A stretch of DNA of 64,000 nucleotides, taken from contig CANLTZ010000003.1 in NCBI GenBank assembly GCA_947494145.1, forward strand, positions 392,980 to 456,979. The letters run 5' to 3'. The stretch comes from an uncultured Jannaschia sp. GTDB taxonomy: Bacteria; Pseudomonadota; Alphaproteobacteria; Rhodobacterales; Rhodobacteraceae. The notes under the pieces were generated by a model that was not told the DNA's origin, ran no database searches, and saw nothing but the letters and a program-made list of their open reading frames with translations. Every line of letters starts with the position of its first letter. Position 1 is the first letter of the stretch. Position numbers and translations under genes: made by a program. Of the stretch, positions 43,365-51,958 are shown in pieces.

Positions 43365-45578
43365 CTAGGCCAAGACTGCATCCCGCAGCGCCGCGCGCGC
43401 CTCCGGACCAGTTAGCAGCGGCCGGATTCGGGGGCCCCAGATCTGGACTGGATCCGCCCCTAAATGCACGCCCCACAGCGGGGGCGCGGCCGCTAGCAGG
43501 GCCGCGCGCTGTATCGGAGGCAATAGGCGGAGTGCCTCACGACCGGGATAGAACGTCTCACAAACCGCGCCGTTGGCAACCACAAGCGCATGGCCGTCCA
43601 CCAGAATATGGTGATATGTGACCTGTCGGGCGCCGCGGGCGATCCGCGCTTGTATACCGGCGATGTTTACCAAATGGCGCGCCCGCACGAGCCGATCCAG
43701 TTGCGGAACATAGAGCCCATGCTGCGGCGAGATCAGCGTCGGCCGCGCAAACCCCAGCGTACCTTCAGCGATGTGAATGGGCCGTGCGGCGGGGCGCGCG
43801 GCCAGGTCATCCGCCAACAGCCGCGTGACCCCGTGCCAGCGGACGCGGTGACACTGGCCCTCGGGTCCGATCAGGATCGACCCGGTCCTGACCTCTTCGA
43901 TGGCGCGCGCGCCTTCCGTCGTCTGCAAGAGCGTGCCCGCCGTAAAGCATGGGATACCAAGCCGGACGATATCGGCCCGGGTGGACAAATCATCGGGCGC
44001 AATCCCCTGAAGCACCAGCGTTTCCCCATTCGGAAAAACCAGCTGCGCATCGCTCGCGCCATAGGGTTGTACGACCACGTCATCGGCATGGACGGGTCGG
44101 CCATCGGGATGGGACAGAGCGCTGCTATCCAATTGGTCGCCCTGCGACAGGTCGAAGTCCCGGATGGTATCGTCGCCGCCCCCATCGCTGAGCACGAACA
44201 GATCGGCGCCGGACCCGCCCAGCGATATGTCGTTCCCAGTGCCGCCGGTCAGGGTGTCGTCACCGGCCTCACCGCGCACCGTGTCGTTGCCGCCGCGCCC
44301 GTCGATCCGGTCGTTGCCGGATAGACCGCGCAGCCAACCATTGTCCCCCTCCGAACCCAGGATGACATCGTCATGGCGGGACCCGACGACTTCCTCGAAG
44401 CCCGAAATCACATCGCCGTCGGCATCCCCGCCGGATACCGTCTGCGCCTCCAGATCGATCTCAATCCCCGTATCCGAGACCTGATAGACGACGCGGTCGA
44501 TGCCGTCCCCGCCCTCGATCGTATCATCGCCAGCCCCGCCTTGCACCCAATCGTTCCCGCCACCCAGCACGATGGAATCGTTGCCGTCGCCCCCATCGAC
44601 GGCGTTGTAGAAATCGGTGCCGATGATCGTGTCGTCAAATCGCGACCCCAAGACGTCTTCGAAATTCGCGATGGTATCGCCTTCGGCCGCACCACCCGCA
44701 ACCGTCTCATCTTCCAGATTAACTTCGACACCGGCATCGCTGTAATCGTATCGGATCTGGTCTTGGCCCCCACCCCCGTCCAGACTGTCGGCCCCTTCAT
44801 CGCCGCGGATGACATTGCGCCCATCCGAACCGATGATCGTGTCGTCGCCAGACCCGCCATAGACCCGCTCAATGCCGGAAATGACATCGTCGGACAGCTC
44901 ATCCCCGGTGAAGGTCTGCGTGCCCAGGTCGATGAACAGATCACCCGTCAGATCTTCGGCCTGAAGCAGGTCGTCGCCGTCCCCGCCTTCCATCGTGTCC
45001 TGGCCGGCCCCGACAAATAGAACATCGTTGCCACTGCCGCCGCTGACGCTGTCATCCCCAGCATCCCCGCGCAGGTAGTCATCCCCGCCGCCGCCGATAA
45101 GCGTGTCGTTGCCATCACTGCTGACGAAGGAATCGTCGTTATCGCCGCCGGTCAGAAGGTTGTCGTCCGTGCGGACATAGCCAATATCGGCCACCAGCAC
45201 CGCGTTGTCGATATCCGTCTGGGTCGCATTGCGCAGCTCAAATATCGTGCCGCTCAACCCCGGTTGCAGATCCTGCGCATCGGTGAGCCAACCGACCGGC
45301 GCATCGTCCAACAACACTTCGAAGAATTGCAGATTCTGCGGCCCACCCGCCGCGTCCTCGGTCACATAGAGGCGCCCGGTGGTGATATCGCCGCTGCCGA
45401 CCGGCGCCCCCCAGGGGTCGCTGATGCTGCCTTGGGCGGGGGCCCCCGTGGCCGGACCAAGCGTTCCGCTATCAATGGTCAACGTCTGCTGCGACAGGTC
45501 AGACGACCATTCCGGGATCACGCGCAATCCGCCGCCGGACGTCAATTGGATATGGGCGGTTTCGATCAGCGCAAACAT
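43365..45578 (-). CDS. RTX calcium-binding protein with C-terminal Hint domain
   Basis: 737 residues. An N-terminal beta-rich segment (1-130) lacks a Sec signal. Next come many GGxGxDxx nonapeptide repeats (about 133-480: GGGGDDYLR, GDAGDDSVS, GGSGNDVLF), which fold into calcium-binding beta-rolls after type I secretion. The C-terminal part has a Hint (hedgehog/intein) domain starting at PCFTAGTLL, with LISPQHGLYV and YHHILVDGHALVVANG, and a tail. Such RTX-Hint proteins are common in roseobacters; self-cleavage is possible. No type I exporter genes are adjacent. Confidence 0.88.
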   Translation of the reverse strand: MFALIETAHIQLTSGGGLRVIPEWSSDLSQQTLTIDSGTLGPATGAPAQGSISDPWGAPVGSGDITTGRLYVTEDAAGGPQNLQFFEVLLDDAPVGWLTDAQDLQPGLSGTIFELRNATQTDIDNAVLVADIGYVRTDDNLLTGGDNDDSFVSSDGNDTLIGGGGDDYLRGDAGDDSVSGGSGNDVLFVGAGQDTMEGGDGDDLLQAEDLTGDLFIDLGTQTFTGDELSDDVISGIERVYGGSGDDTIIGSDGRNVIRGDEGADSLDGGGGQDQIRYDYSDAGVEVNLEDETVAGGAAEGDTIANFEDVLGSRFDDTIIGTDFYNAVDGGDGNDSIVLGGGNDWVQGGAGDDTIEGGDGIDRVVYQVSDTGIEIDLEAQTVSGGDADGDVISGFEEVVGSRHDDVILGSEGDNGWLRGLSGNDRIDGRGGNDTVRGEAGDDTLTGGTGNDISLGGSGADLFVLSDGGGDDTIRDFDLSQGDQLDSSALSHPDGRPVHADDVVVQPYGASDAQLVFPNGETLVLQGIAPDDLSTRADIVRLGIPCFTAGTLLQTTEGARAIEEVRTGSILIGPEGQCHRVRWHGVTRLLADDLAARPAARPIHIAEGTLGFARPTLISPQHGLYVPQLDRLVRARHLVNIAGIQARIARGARQVTYHHILVDGHALVVANGAVCETFYPGREALRLLPPIQRAALLAAAPPLWGVHLGADPVQIWGPRIRPLLTGPEARAALRDAVLA

Positions 45579-45658
45579 AGCGCCGGGGTTAACCCCCCAT
45601 TCGTTTAGAAAGCCTCAACCCTAAAATTTGTCCCGCTTTGTCGCGGCTGACCGCACGC

Positions 45659-45721
45659 TGCAAGATCCTTCAAATCCCCGGGTCGCCGCTTCAAGCGCGC
45701 CAGGCCGCAGCTGCGTAGATC
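45659..45721 (+). promoter_or_regulatory. AraC-type operator/promoter, copy 1
   Basis: TGCAAGATCCTTCAAATC (45659-45676) and GCTTCAAGCG (45688-45697) match copy 2 at 46786-46824 exactly, including the 29-base offset between the two elements. CTTCAA occurs twice, 21 bases apart (two helical turns), as expected for AraC-family half sites. TAGATC starts 20 bases after TTCAAG, a possible -10 element. It lies upstream of the secreted alpha/beta hydrolase gene. Confidence 0.7.
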
Positions 45722-45759
45722 AGGGTTATCACACTACCTAACCCATGCCGGAGACCAAC

Positions 45760-46707
45760 ATGACACGCATCGCCCCTTTCGCCGCCACCGCCATGCTGAT
45801 GGGCACCACCGCCCTGGCCGATATCGAAACCCAGACCTTCACGTTCGAAAACGAGGGCGCCACGCTCTCGGGCACGCTTTACCTGCCCGAAGGCCATGAC
45901 GGATCGGCCCTGCCCACAATCGTCGTCACCGGCGCCTGGACCTCCGTTGAAGAACAAATGCCCGCCACCTACGCCCGCGAGATGGTCGCGCGGGGCTTCG
46001 CCGCCGTGACCTTCGATTTCCGCGGCTGGGGCAAGTCGGGGGACCTGCCCAACGGTCGTTTCATCGAAAGTCCCGCCGCCAAGACATCTGACATCGAAGC
46101 CGCCTTCGATGTGGTGGCCGCCATGCCCACCACCGGGTCCTTGCATGGTTTGGGCATCTGCGCCTCGGCGGGCTACATGGTCGATGCGGTGGCGAACTCG
46201 CCCGAAGTGACATCCATCGGCCTGGTCGCGCCTTGGCTTCAGAACCGCGACATCGTGGAGGCCGTCTATGGCGGCGCAGAGGGCGTTGACAGCCTGATCG
46301 AAGCGGGCCGTGCGGCCGAAGCCGAAGGCGGCCAGATCATCCCCGCAGCCGGGCCCGTGGGCGCAGAAGGCGTGCTGATGCCGATGGGGGGCTATTATTA
46401 TGAGCCCGATCTCGGCGCGATCCCGCAATATGACAACCAGTGGAACAATGCGGGCTGGGAAGGCTGGCTCACCTACCACCCGGCCGACAATGCGGGCCGC
46501 CTGTCGCAACCCCTGGCCATCGTCCATTCCGAAGCCGCCGCGATCCCGCAAGGTGTCACAACCTTTCTTGAGGGTTTCGCCGGCGAAAGCACCGTCGAAT
46601 GGCTGGAAGACGTCACGCAGTTCGACTTCTACCACGTGGAAGAAGACGTGACCCGCGCCGCCGACACCATGGCCGACCATTTCCGCGCCGCAGACCCCGA
46701 CGCCTGA
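45760..46707 (+). CDS. Secreted alpha/beta hydrolase
   Basis: 315 residues. The ATG at 45760 is preferred over 45745 because GGAG lies 7 bases upstream and it begins the Sec signal (MTRIAPFAATAMLMGTTALA). The hydrolase core shows PTIVVTGAWTSVEEQMPATYA, FDFRGWGKSGDLPNG and the nucleophile region LGICASAGYMVDAVA with Ser in CASAG. A late IVHSEAAAIP segment follows. Substrate is unknown. It carries upstream the operator shared with 46786-46824, so AraC-family control is likely. Confidence 0.82.
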   Translation: MTRIAPFAATAMLMGTTALADIETQTFTFENEGATLSGTLYLPEGHDGSALPTIVVTGAWTSVEEQMPATYAREMVARGFAAVTFDFRGWGKSGDLPNGRFIESPAAKTSDIEAAFDVVAAMPTTGSLHGLGICASAGYMVDAVANSPEVTSIGLVAPWLQNRDIVEAVYGGAEGVDSLIEAGRAAEAEGGQIIPAAGPVGAEGVLMPMGGYYYEPDLGAIPQYDNQWNNAGWEGWLTYHPADNAGRLSQPLAIVHSEAAAIPQGVTTFLEGFAGESTVEWLEDVTQFDFYHVEEDVTRAADTMADHFRAADPDA

Positions 46708-46785
46708 TCTTCCCCCCAGCGACGCCCAATGCCCGCCCGGTCTTCCGGGCGGGCATTTGCGCGTCCCGGTCGGTCAAATGGCCCG

Positions 46786-46848
46786 TGCAAGATCCTTCAA
46801 ATCAGCGGGGCGGGGCTTCAAGCGATGGGGCGCCTGGCGCGGTATCTC
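46786..46848 (+). promoter_or_regulatory. AraC-type operator/promoter, copy 2
   Basis: TGCAAGATCCTTCAAATC (46786-46803) and GCTTCAAGCG (46815-46824) are identical in sequence and spacing to copy 1. TATCTC begins 20 bases after TTCAAG. The bases between the two elements differ from copy 1, so the shared parts look selected, not recently duplicated. It lies upstream of the 41-residue exported peptide and the SnoaL/SDR genes. Confidence 0.7.
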
Positions 46849-46912
46849 TTGTTCATCGGAAGGGCAAACGACCTTCCCCAGACACGCAACGCCAGACACC
46901 CGGAGAGTTCCA

Positions 46913-47038
46913 ATGCTCAAGACCATCGCCCTTATCGCAGCCCTCGCCACCCCCACTGCTAGCTTGCTCACGCTTGGCCAAGCGGAAAATACCAAGTTCC
47001 CGCCGGAGCGTATGGCCGAAATCGAAGCGATGATGTGA
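46913..47038 (+). CDS. 41-residue exported peptide
   Basis: The ORF has a GGAGAG site 6-11 bases before its ATG. It encodes a signal-peptide-like N-terminus (MLKTIALIAALATPTASLL) followed by only about 20 residues (NTKFPPERMAEIEAMM). It lies 65 bases after the second AraC-type promoter, so it should be the first translated ORF of that transcript. It could be a genuine small secreted peptide, a leader ORF, or the stump of a longer gene cut by an early stop. Confidence 0.5.
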   Translation: MLKTIALIAALATPTASLLTLGQAENTKFPPERMAEIEAMM

Positions 47039-47082
47039 GGCCAGCCCACAAGCAAACCGCTTTGCCCCGGGACCGGCGATGA

Positions 47083-47110
47083 ACCGATGCGCCCAGAATA
47101 ACCGATGCGC
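47083..47110 (+). repeat. Short direct repeat upstream of the SnoaL-like gene
   Basis: ACCGATGCGC occurs at 47083-47092 and 47101-47110, an 18-base period, with CCAG or TCAG following. It lies 63 bases before the gene start and could be a regulator site. Confidence 0.35.
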
Positions 47111-47172
47111 TCAGCAGTTCACCCTCTTTCCCGATCCTAACCGCAACCCACAAAACCCTAAGGACAGCCCCC

Positions 47173-47757
47173 ATGACCAACCTGACTTTCCCCGCCGCGA
47201 TCCTGATCGGCCTCCACACCGCCATCGCTGCCCCGATCCTTCTTGCCACGCCTGCCGCCGCAGACGGCATTGCCGGTGACCCAATCACCGCCGAAACCCT
47301 GGTCGACCATGCCGAGATGATCCGCGTCGCCGATGCCATCGATGCCGCCGTCGATGCCAAGGATTGGCCTGCGGCCCGCGCGCTTTTCACCGACATGATC
47401 GACGTGGATTTCACGTCGCTCATCGGGGGCGAGCCGACCACGATCCCGTCTGACGCGCTGATCGCCGGTTGGTCCGGCAACCTGACGGCTGAGAAGGAAA
47501 GCTTCCACCTGCGCGGCAACCACCGCATCACCTTCGATGGCCCGGACGCCGCCACCATGGTCTCCCACGGCTATGCCTGGAACCGCATGGAAGCGGGCGC
47601 CGACCCGGCCAATGGCGGCGAAGCGCTTTGGGAAGTCTGGGGCACCTATGAGCACGGCTTCACCCGCACCACGGACGGCTGGCGCGTCGACGCCATGACC
47701 TTCACCGCCACGGCGCAGCGCGGCAACGCCTATGTACGCGACACGCCCGGCAGCTAA
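47173..47757 (+). CDS. Exported SnoaL/NTF2-like protein
   Basis: 194 residues. A hydrophobic export signal (FPAAILIGLHTAIAAPILLA, cleavage near PAAA) precedes a SnoaL-like (NTF2-fold) domain at about 45-185, with VADAIDAAVDAKDWPAARAL, FTDMIDVDFTSLIGGEP and YEHGFTRTTDGWRVDAMTF. NTF2-like domains bind or isomerise small hydrophobic ligands; this one has no assigned activity. It is followed after 25 bases by an SDR gene, and probably belongs to the AraC-controlled group. Confidence 0.78.
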   Translation: MTNLTFPAAILIGLHTAIAAPILLATPAAADGIAGDPITAETLVDHAEMIRVADAIDAAVDAKDWPAARALFTDMIDVDFTSLIGGEPTTIPSDALIAGWSGNLTAEKESFHLRGNHRITFDGPDAATMVSHGYAWNRMEAGADPANGGEALWEVWGTYEHGFTRTTDGWRVDAMTFTATAQRGNAYVRDTPGS

Positions 47758-47782
47758 CACCGCCCAATCAGGAGATACCCCA

Positions 47783-48637
47783 ATGTCCCAAGTCCACTTC
47801 ATCACCGGCGCCTCTTCCGGCCTGGGCCGCGCCTTCGCCCTCCATGCCCTCGACCAAGGCCACCGCGTTGTGGTCGCCGCCCGCCGCACCGAGAAACTGG
47901 CCGAGATCGAGGCCCACGCCCCCGACCGCGCCCTGGCCGTCACCATGGATGTGACCGACCCAGGTCAGATCAAGACTGCCGTCGAGGCCGCCATTACCCG
48001 CTTCGGCCGCATCGACGTGCTGATCAACAATGCAGGCTATGGCATTGTCGGTGCCGTCGAAGAAACGCATGAGGACGCCTTGCGTGATCTGATGGAGACG
48101 AACTTCTTCGGTGCCGTCGCCGTCACCAAAGCTGTGCTGCCCACCCTTCGAGCCCAACGCTCCGGCGCCATCGTCATGGTGTCGTCGCTGGGCGGGCAAC
48201 TCAGCTTCGCAGGCTTCGGCCCCTATTCCGCCTCTAAATTCGCCATGGAGGGCTTGACCGAGGCGCTGGCCCAGGAAATCGCGCCCTTCGGCCTCAAGGC
48301 TCTCATCGTGGAACCAGGCCAGCTTCGCACCGACTTCGCCGGGCCATCCGGCATGCGCGCCATGCCGCGCAGCGACGCTTACGAAGGCGTGGTGGGCCCC
48401 ACCCGCGACTTCGCCGCCGGCATGGACGGCACCCAGACGGGCGACCCGATGAAAGTGGCGGCCGCGGTGTCGCAGGCACTGGCCTCCGACATCGCACCCC
48501 TGCGCCTGGCCGTAGGCGCCGATGCCGTGGACGCCATCCGCGACCACTCCCAATCCCTGCTGGCGGAGTTGTCGGCCTGGGAAAACACGTCGCGCAACAT
48601 CGCGCTGGACGACCCCCAGGCCATGGCAGCCGAATGA
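47783..48637 (+). CDS. Short-chain dehydrogenase/reductase
   Basis: 284 residues. The start at 47783 follows GGAGATACCCCA and begins MSQVHFITGASSGLGRAFA, the NAD(P)-binding TGxxxGxG motif. VLINNAGYG and the catalytic YSASKFAMEG (Tyr-x-x-x-Lys), with Ser in MVSSLGGQ, are intact. An Arg pair in VAARRTEK suggests NADP(H) preference. It oxidises or reduces an unknown alcohol or ketone. It sits between the SnoaL-like gene and the AraC regulator, all on plus. Confidence 0.92.
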   Translation: MSQVHFITGASSGLGRAFALHALDQGHRVVVAARRTEKLAEIEAHAPDRALAVTMDVTDPGQIKTAVEAAITRFGRIDVLINNAGYGIVGAVEETHEDALRDLMETNFFGAVAVTKAVLPTLRAQRSGAIVMVSSLGGQLSFAGFGPYSASKFAMEGLTEALAQEIAPFGLKALIVEPGQLRTDFAGPSGMRAMPRSDAYEGVVGPTRDFAAGMDGTQTGDPMKVAAAVSQALASDIAPLRLAVGADAVDAIRDHSQSLLAELSAWENTSRNIALDDPQAMAAE

Positions 48638-48688
48638 CAACGACAGACGCCGGTGGGCATTGCCCCATCGGCGCACTATCTGACAGCC

Positions 48689-49570
48689 ATGCCCAAGCGA
48701 TACCGTGATATCTACCCGTCCCTGCCCCTTCTCGACAGCGACGGGATCGAACATGCCTCCGCCGCCCAATTGATGAGCGTGCAATACTTCCAGGCCCCGC
48801 CCGATGAGATGCCCGAGGATGTCTTCGCCGAACACCACCTGCTGCTGAACCTGCGCGACGAACCCCACCGCGTGCAAAACCGCCGGGACGGAGAGCTGCG
48901 CGATTTCACCTTCCACAAGAACGAAATCATCATGACCCCCGCGGGCGTCCGCTCCGGCTGGCGCTGGTTCGCGCAATCCGACGTCATCGTTGTCACGTTG
49001 GAGCCCGCCGCCGTGGACCGCTTCGCCGAACGCGAACTGGGCCTGCTGCTCGACGACACGCAATTCCGCGACACGCCGCAATTTCTGGACGCTGACCTTT
49101 GCGCCGCAGGCGTCATGCTGCGCGACACGATCCAGGCGGGCGACATGTCGTCGGCGGTGATGTTCGAAGCCATGGCGCGGGTCTTCCTGGTCAAACTGCT
49201 GCAACGCTACGGCAAGCAACGCCCCGAAGAGGTGGCTGCCGCGGGCCGCTTCACCTCGGCCCATCACCGCCGCGTGCTGGCCTATGTGCGTGCCAATCTC
49301 GACCGCACCATCGCGCTCGAAGACCTTGCCCGCGAAGTCGGCATGAGCCCGTCCAGCTTCAGCCGCACCTTCAAAGAGGTTATAGGTCGCACGCCCATGC
49401 AATTCGTCATGTCCTACCGCGTCGAGCAATCGTTGGAGATGATGAAGGACGACACCCGCCCCCTGGGCGACATCGCCCTGGCCTGCGGCTTTGCCGACCA
49501 GGCCCACTTTTCGCGGTCGTTCAAGCAACTCATGGGAAAGACCCCTTCGGCCCATCGAACCGACGCCTAG
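48689..49570 (+). CDS. AraC-family transcriptional regulator
   Basis: 293 residues from the ATG at 48689; an in-frame GTG at 48653 is an alternative. The N-terminal ligand-binding part (AEHHLLLNLRDEPHRVQNR and FHKNEIIMTPAGVRSGWRW) is followed by two helix-turn-helix motifs at the C-terminus: IALEDLAREVGMSPSSFSRTFKE and LGDIALACGFADQAHFSRSFKQLMGKTP. It is the nearest regulator to the two matching operators at 45659 and 46786 and is the likely factor binding them. Confidence 0.9.
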   Translation: MPKRYRDIYPSLPLLDSDGIEHASAAQLMSVQYFQAPPDEMPEDVFAEHHLLLNLRDEPHRVQNRRDGELRDFTFHKNEIIMTPAGVRSGWRWFAQSDVIVVTLEPAAVDRFAERELGLLLDDTQFRDTPQFLDADLCAAGVMLRDTIQAGDMSSAVMFEAMARVFLVKLLQRYGKQRPEEVAAAGRFTSAHHRRVLAYVRANLDRTIALEDLAREVGMSPSSFSRTFKEVIGRTPMQFVMSYRVEQSLEMMKDDTRPLGDIALACGFADQAHFSRSFKQLMGKTPSAHRTDA

Positions 49571-49717
49571 AGCCAGCCCGCGGTCAGACCACATCTCGCC
49601 CCATGTCTCAAAGCTGGGTCGTGGTGGGCCGAAACGGCGAACAAGCCGATGTCACCCCGCTGGAATGGTGCCGAAATCGGTGCGATGGGGAATGCGTACC
49701 GGATGGGCCGCTCCCGG

Positions 49718-50538
49718 CCGATTGTGTTGAAAAACTCCGGCAGAACGCAGGTTGAGCCGCTGTCGCGGGAAATTGTTCCAATTGAGAGGCGCCTGGCACT
49801 GGTTTTCGGCGCAGAATTCGCGTGTGTCAGAACATCGTTCGCTGATTTCGAACCTAGCCAAGGTGGTGAGAAGTTTTTTAACGCAATTGGTGATTGCCGA
49901 CACTGCCTACGGTTCTGGCCCGATGCTCGGTTGGCTCGTGGATCGCGGGATCGCGCCCCATATCCCGGTCATCGATGAGGCCGGACGCACCGACGGCACA
50001 TGGTCCCGCGCCGACTTCGAATGGGACGCCAAGAACAACCAATACATCTGCCCCGAGGGCGAAGCGCTCAAGCAATTTCGCCGGAACTACTCCGACCCGA
50101 GCGCGGCCCGACAGGCAAAGGTGGCGCCAAATATCAGGCTCTCAAACACACCTGCCAAGCGTGCCAATCGAAACCAAAGTGCTGCCCAAAAGCTGATTGT
50201 CGCAAGATCACTCGGGAAGAGCATGAGGGCGCACGCAACGTCGCCCGTGCCCCAGCGAAAACATCCCAATACGAAGTCTCGGCGAAGCTCAGAAAGAAAG
50301 TCGAGATGCTCTTCGCCCACCTCAAACGTATCCTTAGGCTGGGACGTCCCCGATTACGCGACCTATGCGGTGCAAAAGACGAATTCCTCCTCGCCGCCGC
50401 CGCCCAAAACCTCCGCAAGCTGGCGAAGATCTTTCCTGCACCGCAGCAAACCTGCAAAGCCTGATCAGAAAGGCATGCGCGTCCGGTTCAGCACACCGCT
50501 TTCTGCGCCCGCAACACGCTGTTTTTCCACAGAATCGG
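49718..50538 (+). mobile_element. Decayed IS1182-type element
   Basis: The left terminal inverted repeat CCGATTGTGTTGAAAAACTC (from 49718) and the right one, CTGTTTTTCCACAGAATCGG (50519-50538), match in 17 of 21 positions when one is reversed. Between them lies only the C-terminal part of an IS1182-type transposase with a frame break. At about 820 bases it is far shorter than intact members. A third end-like sequence (49868-49890, AAGTTTTTTAACGCAATTGG) lies inside, so the present form probably results from a deletion or nested insertion. Confidence 0.75.
49884..50464 (+). pseudogene. IS1182-type transposase fragment, frameshifted
   Basis: One frame gives IADTAYGSGPMLGWLVDRGI, PHIPVIDEAGRTDGTWSR and YICPEGEALKQFRRNYSDP up to about 50125. 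A second frame continues with KYQALKHTCQACQSKPKCCP and EMLFAHLKRILRLGRPRLRD to AAAAQNLRKLAKIFP. Together these are the C-terminal half of an IS1182-family DDE transposase, including the DTAYG aspartate and the HLK glutamate region. The N-terminal half with the first aspartate is missing. It cannot be active. Confidence 0.8.
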
Positions 50539-50745
50539 GCGAATTGCTTCGTTTCGCCGTTAACGCAGCGCTTGAAAAGCAGACCTCAGCAAGCACCGCA
50601 GCAAACCCCAACGCCCCCATATCCCCTGATGCCGCGCGCCCCCCCCGCGCCGCATCACAAGTCGGCCCCAAGGGCACGGCCAGCTTGACACCGGGCCACC
50701 GAACCCGGCCAAACCAGACGGCACACCTTTTGCGCCAGGCCCCCC
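50539..50745. other. Spacer after the IS remnant
   Basis: Proline-coding low-complexity translations only; no gene, hairpin or operator was recognised between the right IS end and the ferredoxin gene. Confidence 0.4.
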
Positions 50746-51369
50746 ATGACTCAGCCCACCCTGACCGACATCGAAGCCCAAGCGGCGACGCGCGCCCTTA
50801 CCGTTCTGGGCGGCTTCACTGAGGACGGCGCCACCACCCTCCTCCTCGGCCCCGATCCCGCCACCTTCTGGGCCACGCTCCAAGCCGCCCCCGAGGCCCG
50901 GCACCCAGACCCCGTCGACCGCTACTCCGCGCGCGTCATCACCGACTGGGCCCGCGACTTGGGCGCCGCGCCGCGCTTCCCATTCGGCCAGCCGCTCCAA
51001 CCCTTTGTCACCTGGGCGCTCAAGACTGGGCGCTGCCACCTCTCACCCGTGGGCCTGCTGGTCCACGACGCCCAGGGCCTGCTCGTCAGCTTCCGCGGTG
51101 CGCTGATCTTCCCACACACCATCGCGCTTCCCGCACCACCGCCCAATCCCTGCCACGGTTGCCCCGCCCCCTGCCGCAGCGCTTGCCCGGTCGACGCGCT
51201 CTCAGACGATGGCTACGACATCCCGGCCTGCCGCGACTGGCTCGCCACCCCAGACAATGCCTGCATGGCCCAGGGCTGCGCCGCCCGGCGTGCCTGCCCC
51301 GTCTCGCCCCAGCGCCCCGTGGCCCAGGCCGCCCACCACATGCGCGCCTTCGCCGGAGAAACGCCTTGA
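50746..51369 (+). CDS. QueG-like 4Fe-4S ferredoxin-type protein
   Basis: 207 residues. A C-terminal ferredoxin-type region has CHGCPAPCRSACPVDAL, then CRDWL, and a second group C-MAQGCAARRACPVSPQ, enough cysteines for one or two iron-sulfur clusters. The N-terminal 140 residues (ALTVLGGFTEDGATTLLLGP and RVITDWARDLGAAPRFPFG) resemble the start of QueG-type proteins, but the length is about half. It probably transfers electrons; its partner is unknown. It overlaps the sixA-like gene by four bases. Confidence 0.8.
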   Translation: MTQPTLTDIEAQAATRALTVLGGFTEDGATTLLLGPDPATFWATLQAAPEARHPDPVDRYSARVITDWARDLGAAPRFPFGQPLQPFVTWALKTGRCHLSPVGLLVHDAQGLLVSFRGALIFPHTIALPAPPPNPCHGCPAPCRSACPVDALSDDGYDIPACRDWLATPDNACMAQGCAARRACPVSPQRPVAQAAHHMRAFAGETP

Positions 51370-51824
51370 CCCTCATCCTGCTGCGCCATGCGAAATCCGA
51401 CTGGGACGACCCCGACCAAGACGACCATGACCGCCCGCTCAACCAACGGGGCCGCGCCGCCGCCCCCAAGATCGGCGCCTGGCTGCGCGAACAGGGCCAC
51501 ATTCCCACGCGCATCCTCTGCTCCACGGCCCTGCGCACACGCGAAACCCTGACCGGCCTGGCCCTTCCCAAGGCCGAGACTGTCTTCCTGCGCGAACTCT
51601 ACCTCGCCCCTGCGCGCCTGATCCTGTCGCTGGCCCAGGGCCCCGGCACCCTGCTGATCGTCGGTCACAATCCGGGGATGGGCGAGGCCGCCTTCCGCGC
51701 GACCACAACCCCACCCGATCACCCCGATTTCCACCGCTACCCCACCGGCGCCTGCACCGTGATCGACAAGACCCGAGGCCTCCCCGGCCCCATCCTCGCC
51801 TTCACCACCCCCCGCGCCCTCTGA
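51366..51824 (+). CDS. sixA: SixA-like histidine phosphatase
   Basis: 152 residues beginning with TTG at 51366, inside the stop of the preceding gene (TTGA). No ATG lies near the conserved N-terminus LILLRHAKSDWDD, whose RHA(K) is the phosphatase signature. The second catalytic histidine is in LLIVGHNPGMGEAA. SixA-type enzymes remove phosphate from phosphohistidine, as on Hpt domains. That is of interest given the hybrid kinase with an Hpt domain at 11136-12593, but no link is shown. Confidence 0.88.
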   Translation: MTLILLRHAKSDWDDPDQDDHDRPLNQRGRAAAPKIGAWLREQGHIPTRILCSTALRTRETLTGLALPKAETVFLRELYLAPARLILSLAQGPGTLLIVGHNPGMGEAAFRATTTPPDHPDFHRYPTGACTVIDKTRGLPGPILAFTTPRAL

Positions 51825-51855
51825 CCCGCCCCCAGACGCGCCACCACACCGGTAG

Positions 51856-51873
51856 GGTGGGTGAAAACCCACC
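51856..51873 (+). terminator. GNRA-loop hairpin after sixA
   Basis: GGTGGGT-GAAA-ACCCACC forms a perfect 7-bp stem with a GAAA tetraloop, 32 bases after the sixA stop. There is no T run, so it is a candidate terminator or mRNA 3' stabiliser. The surrounding GGTAGGGTGGGTGAAAACCC looks like a dispersed element. Confidence 0.5.
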
Positions 51874-51958
51874 GTTAGCCCCACCTGCTCTCAAGACACC
51901 GCTTGACAGCTGAAGACCTCCATGGCCCCTTTTTCCCCGTGGTGTTGCGAGTTGCATT

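Noticed and set aside
43365..45578. DNA tandem repeat array
   Set aside because: The periodic sequence encodes RTX nonapeptides in one long frame, so it is protein repetition.
47768..49594. 608-codon open frame on minus
   Set aside because: Spans two well-supported plus-strand genes (SDR and AraC regulator) in antisense and shows no domain.
50746..51369. Full epoxyqueuosine reductase (queG)
   Set aside because: The length is about half and the cobalamin-domain segments are missing; only a QueG-like ferredoxin-type protein can be supported.
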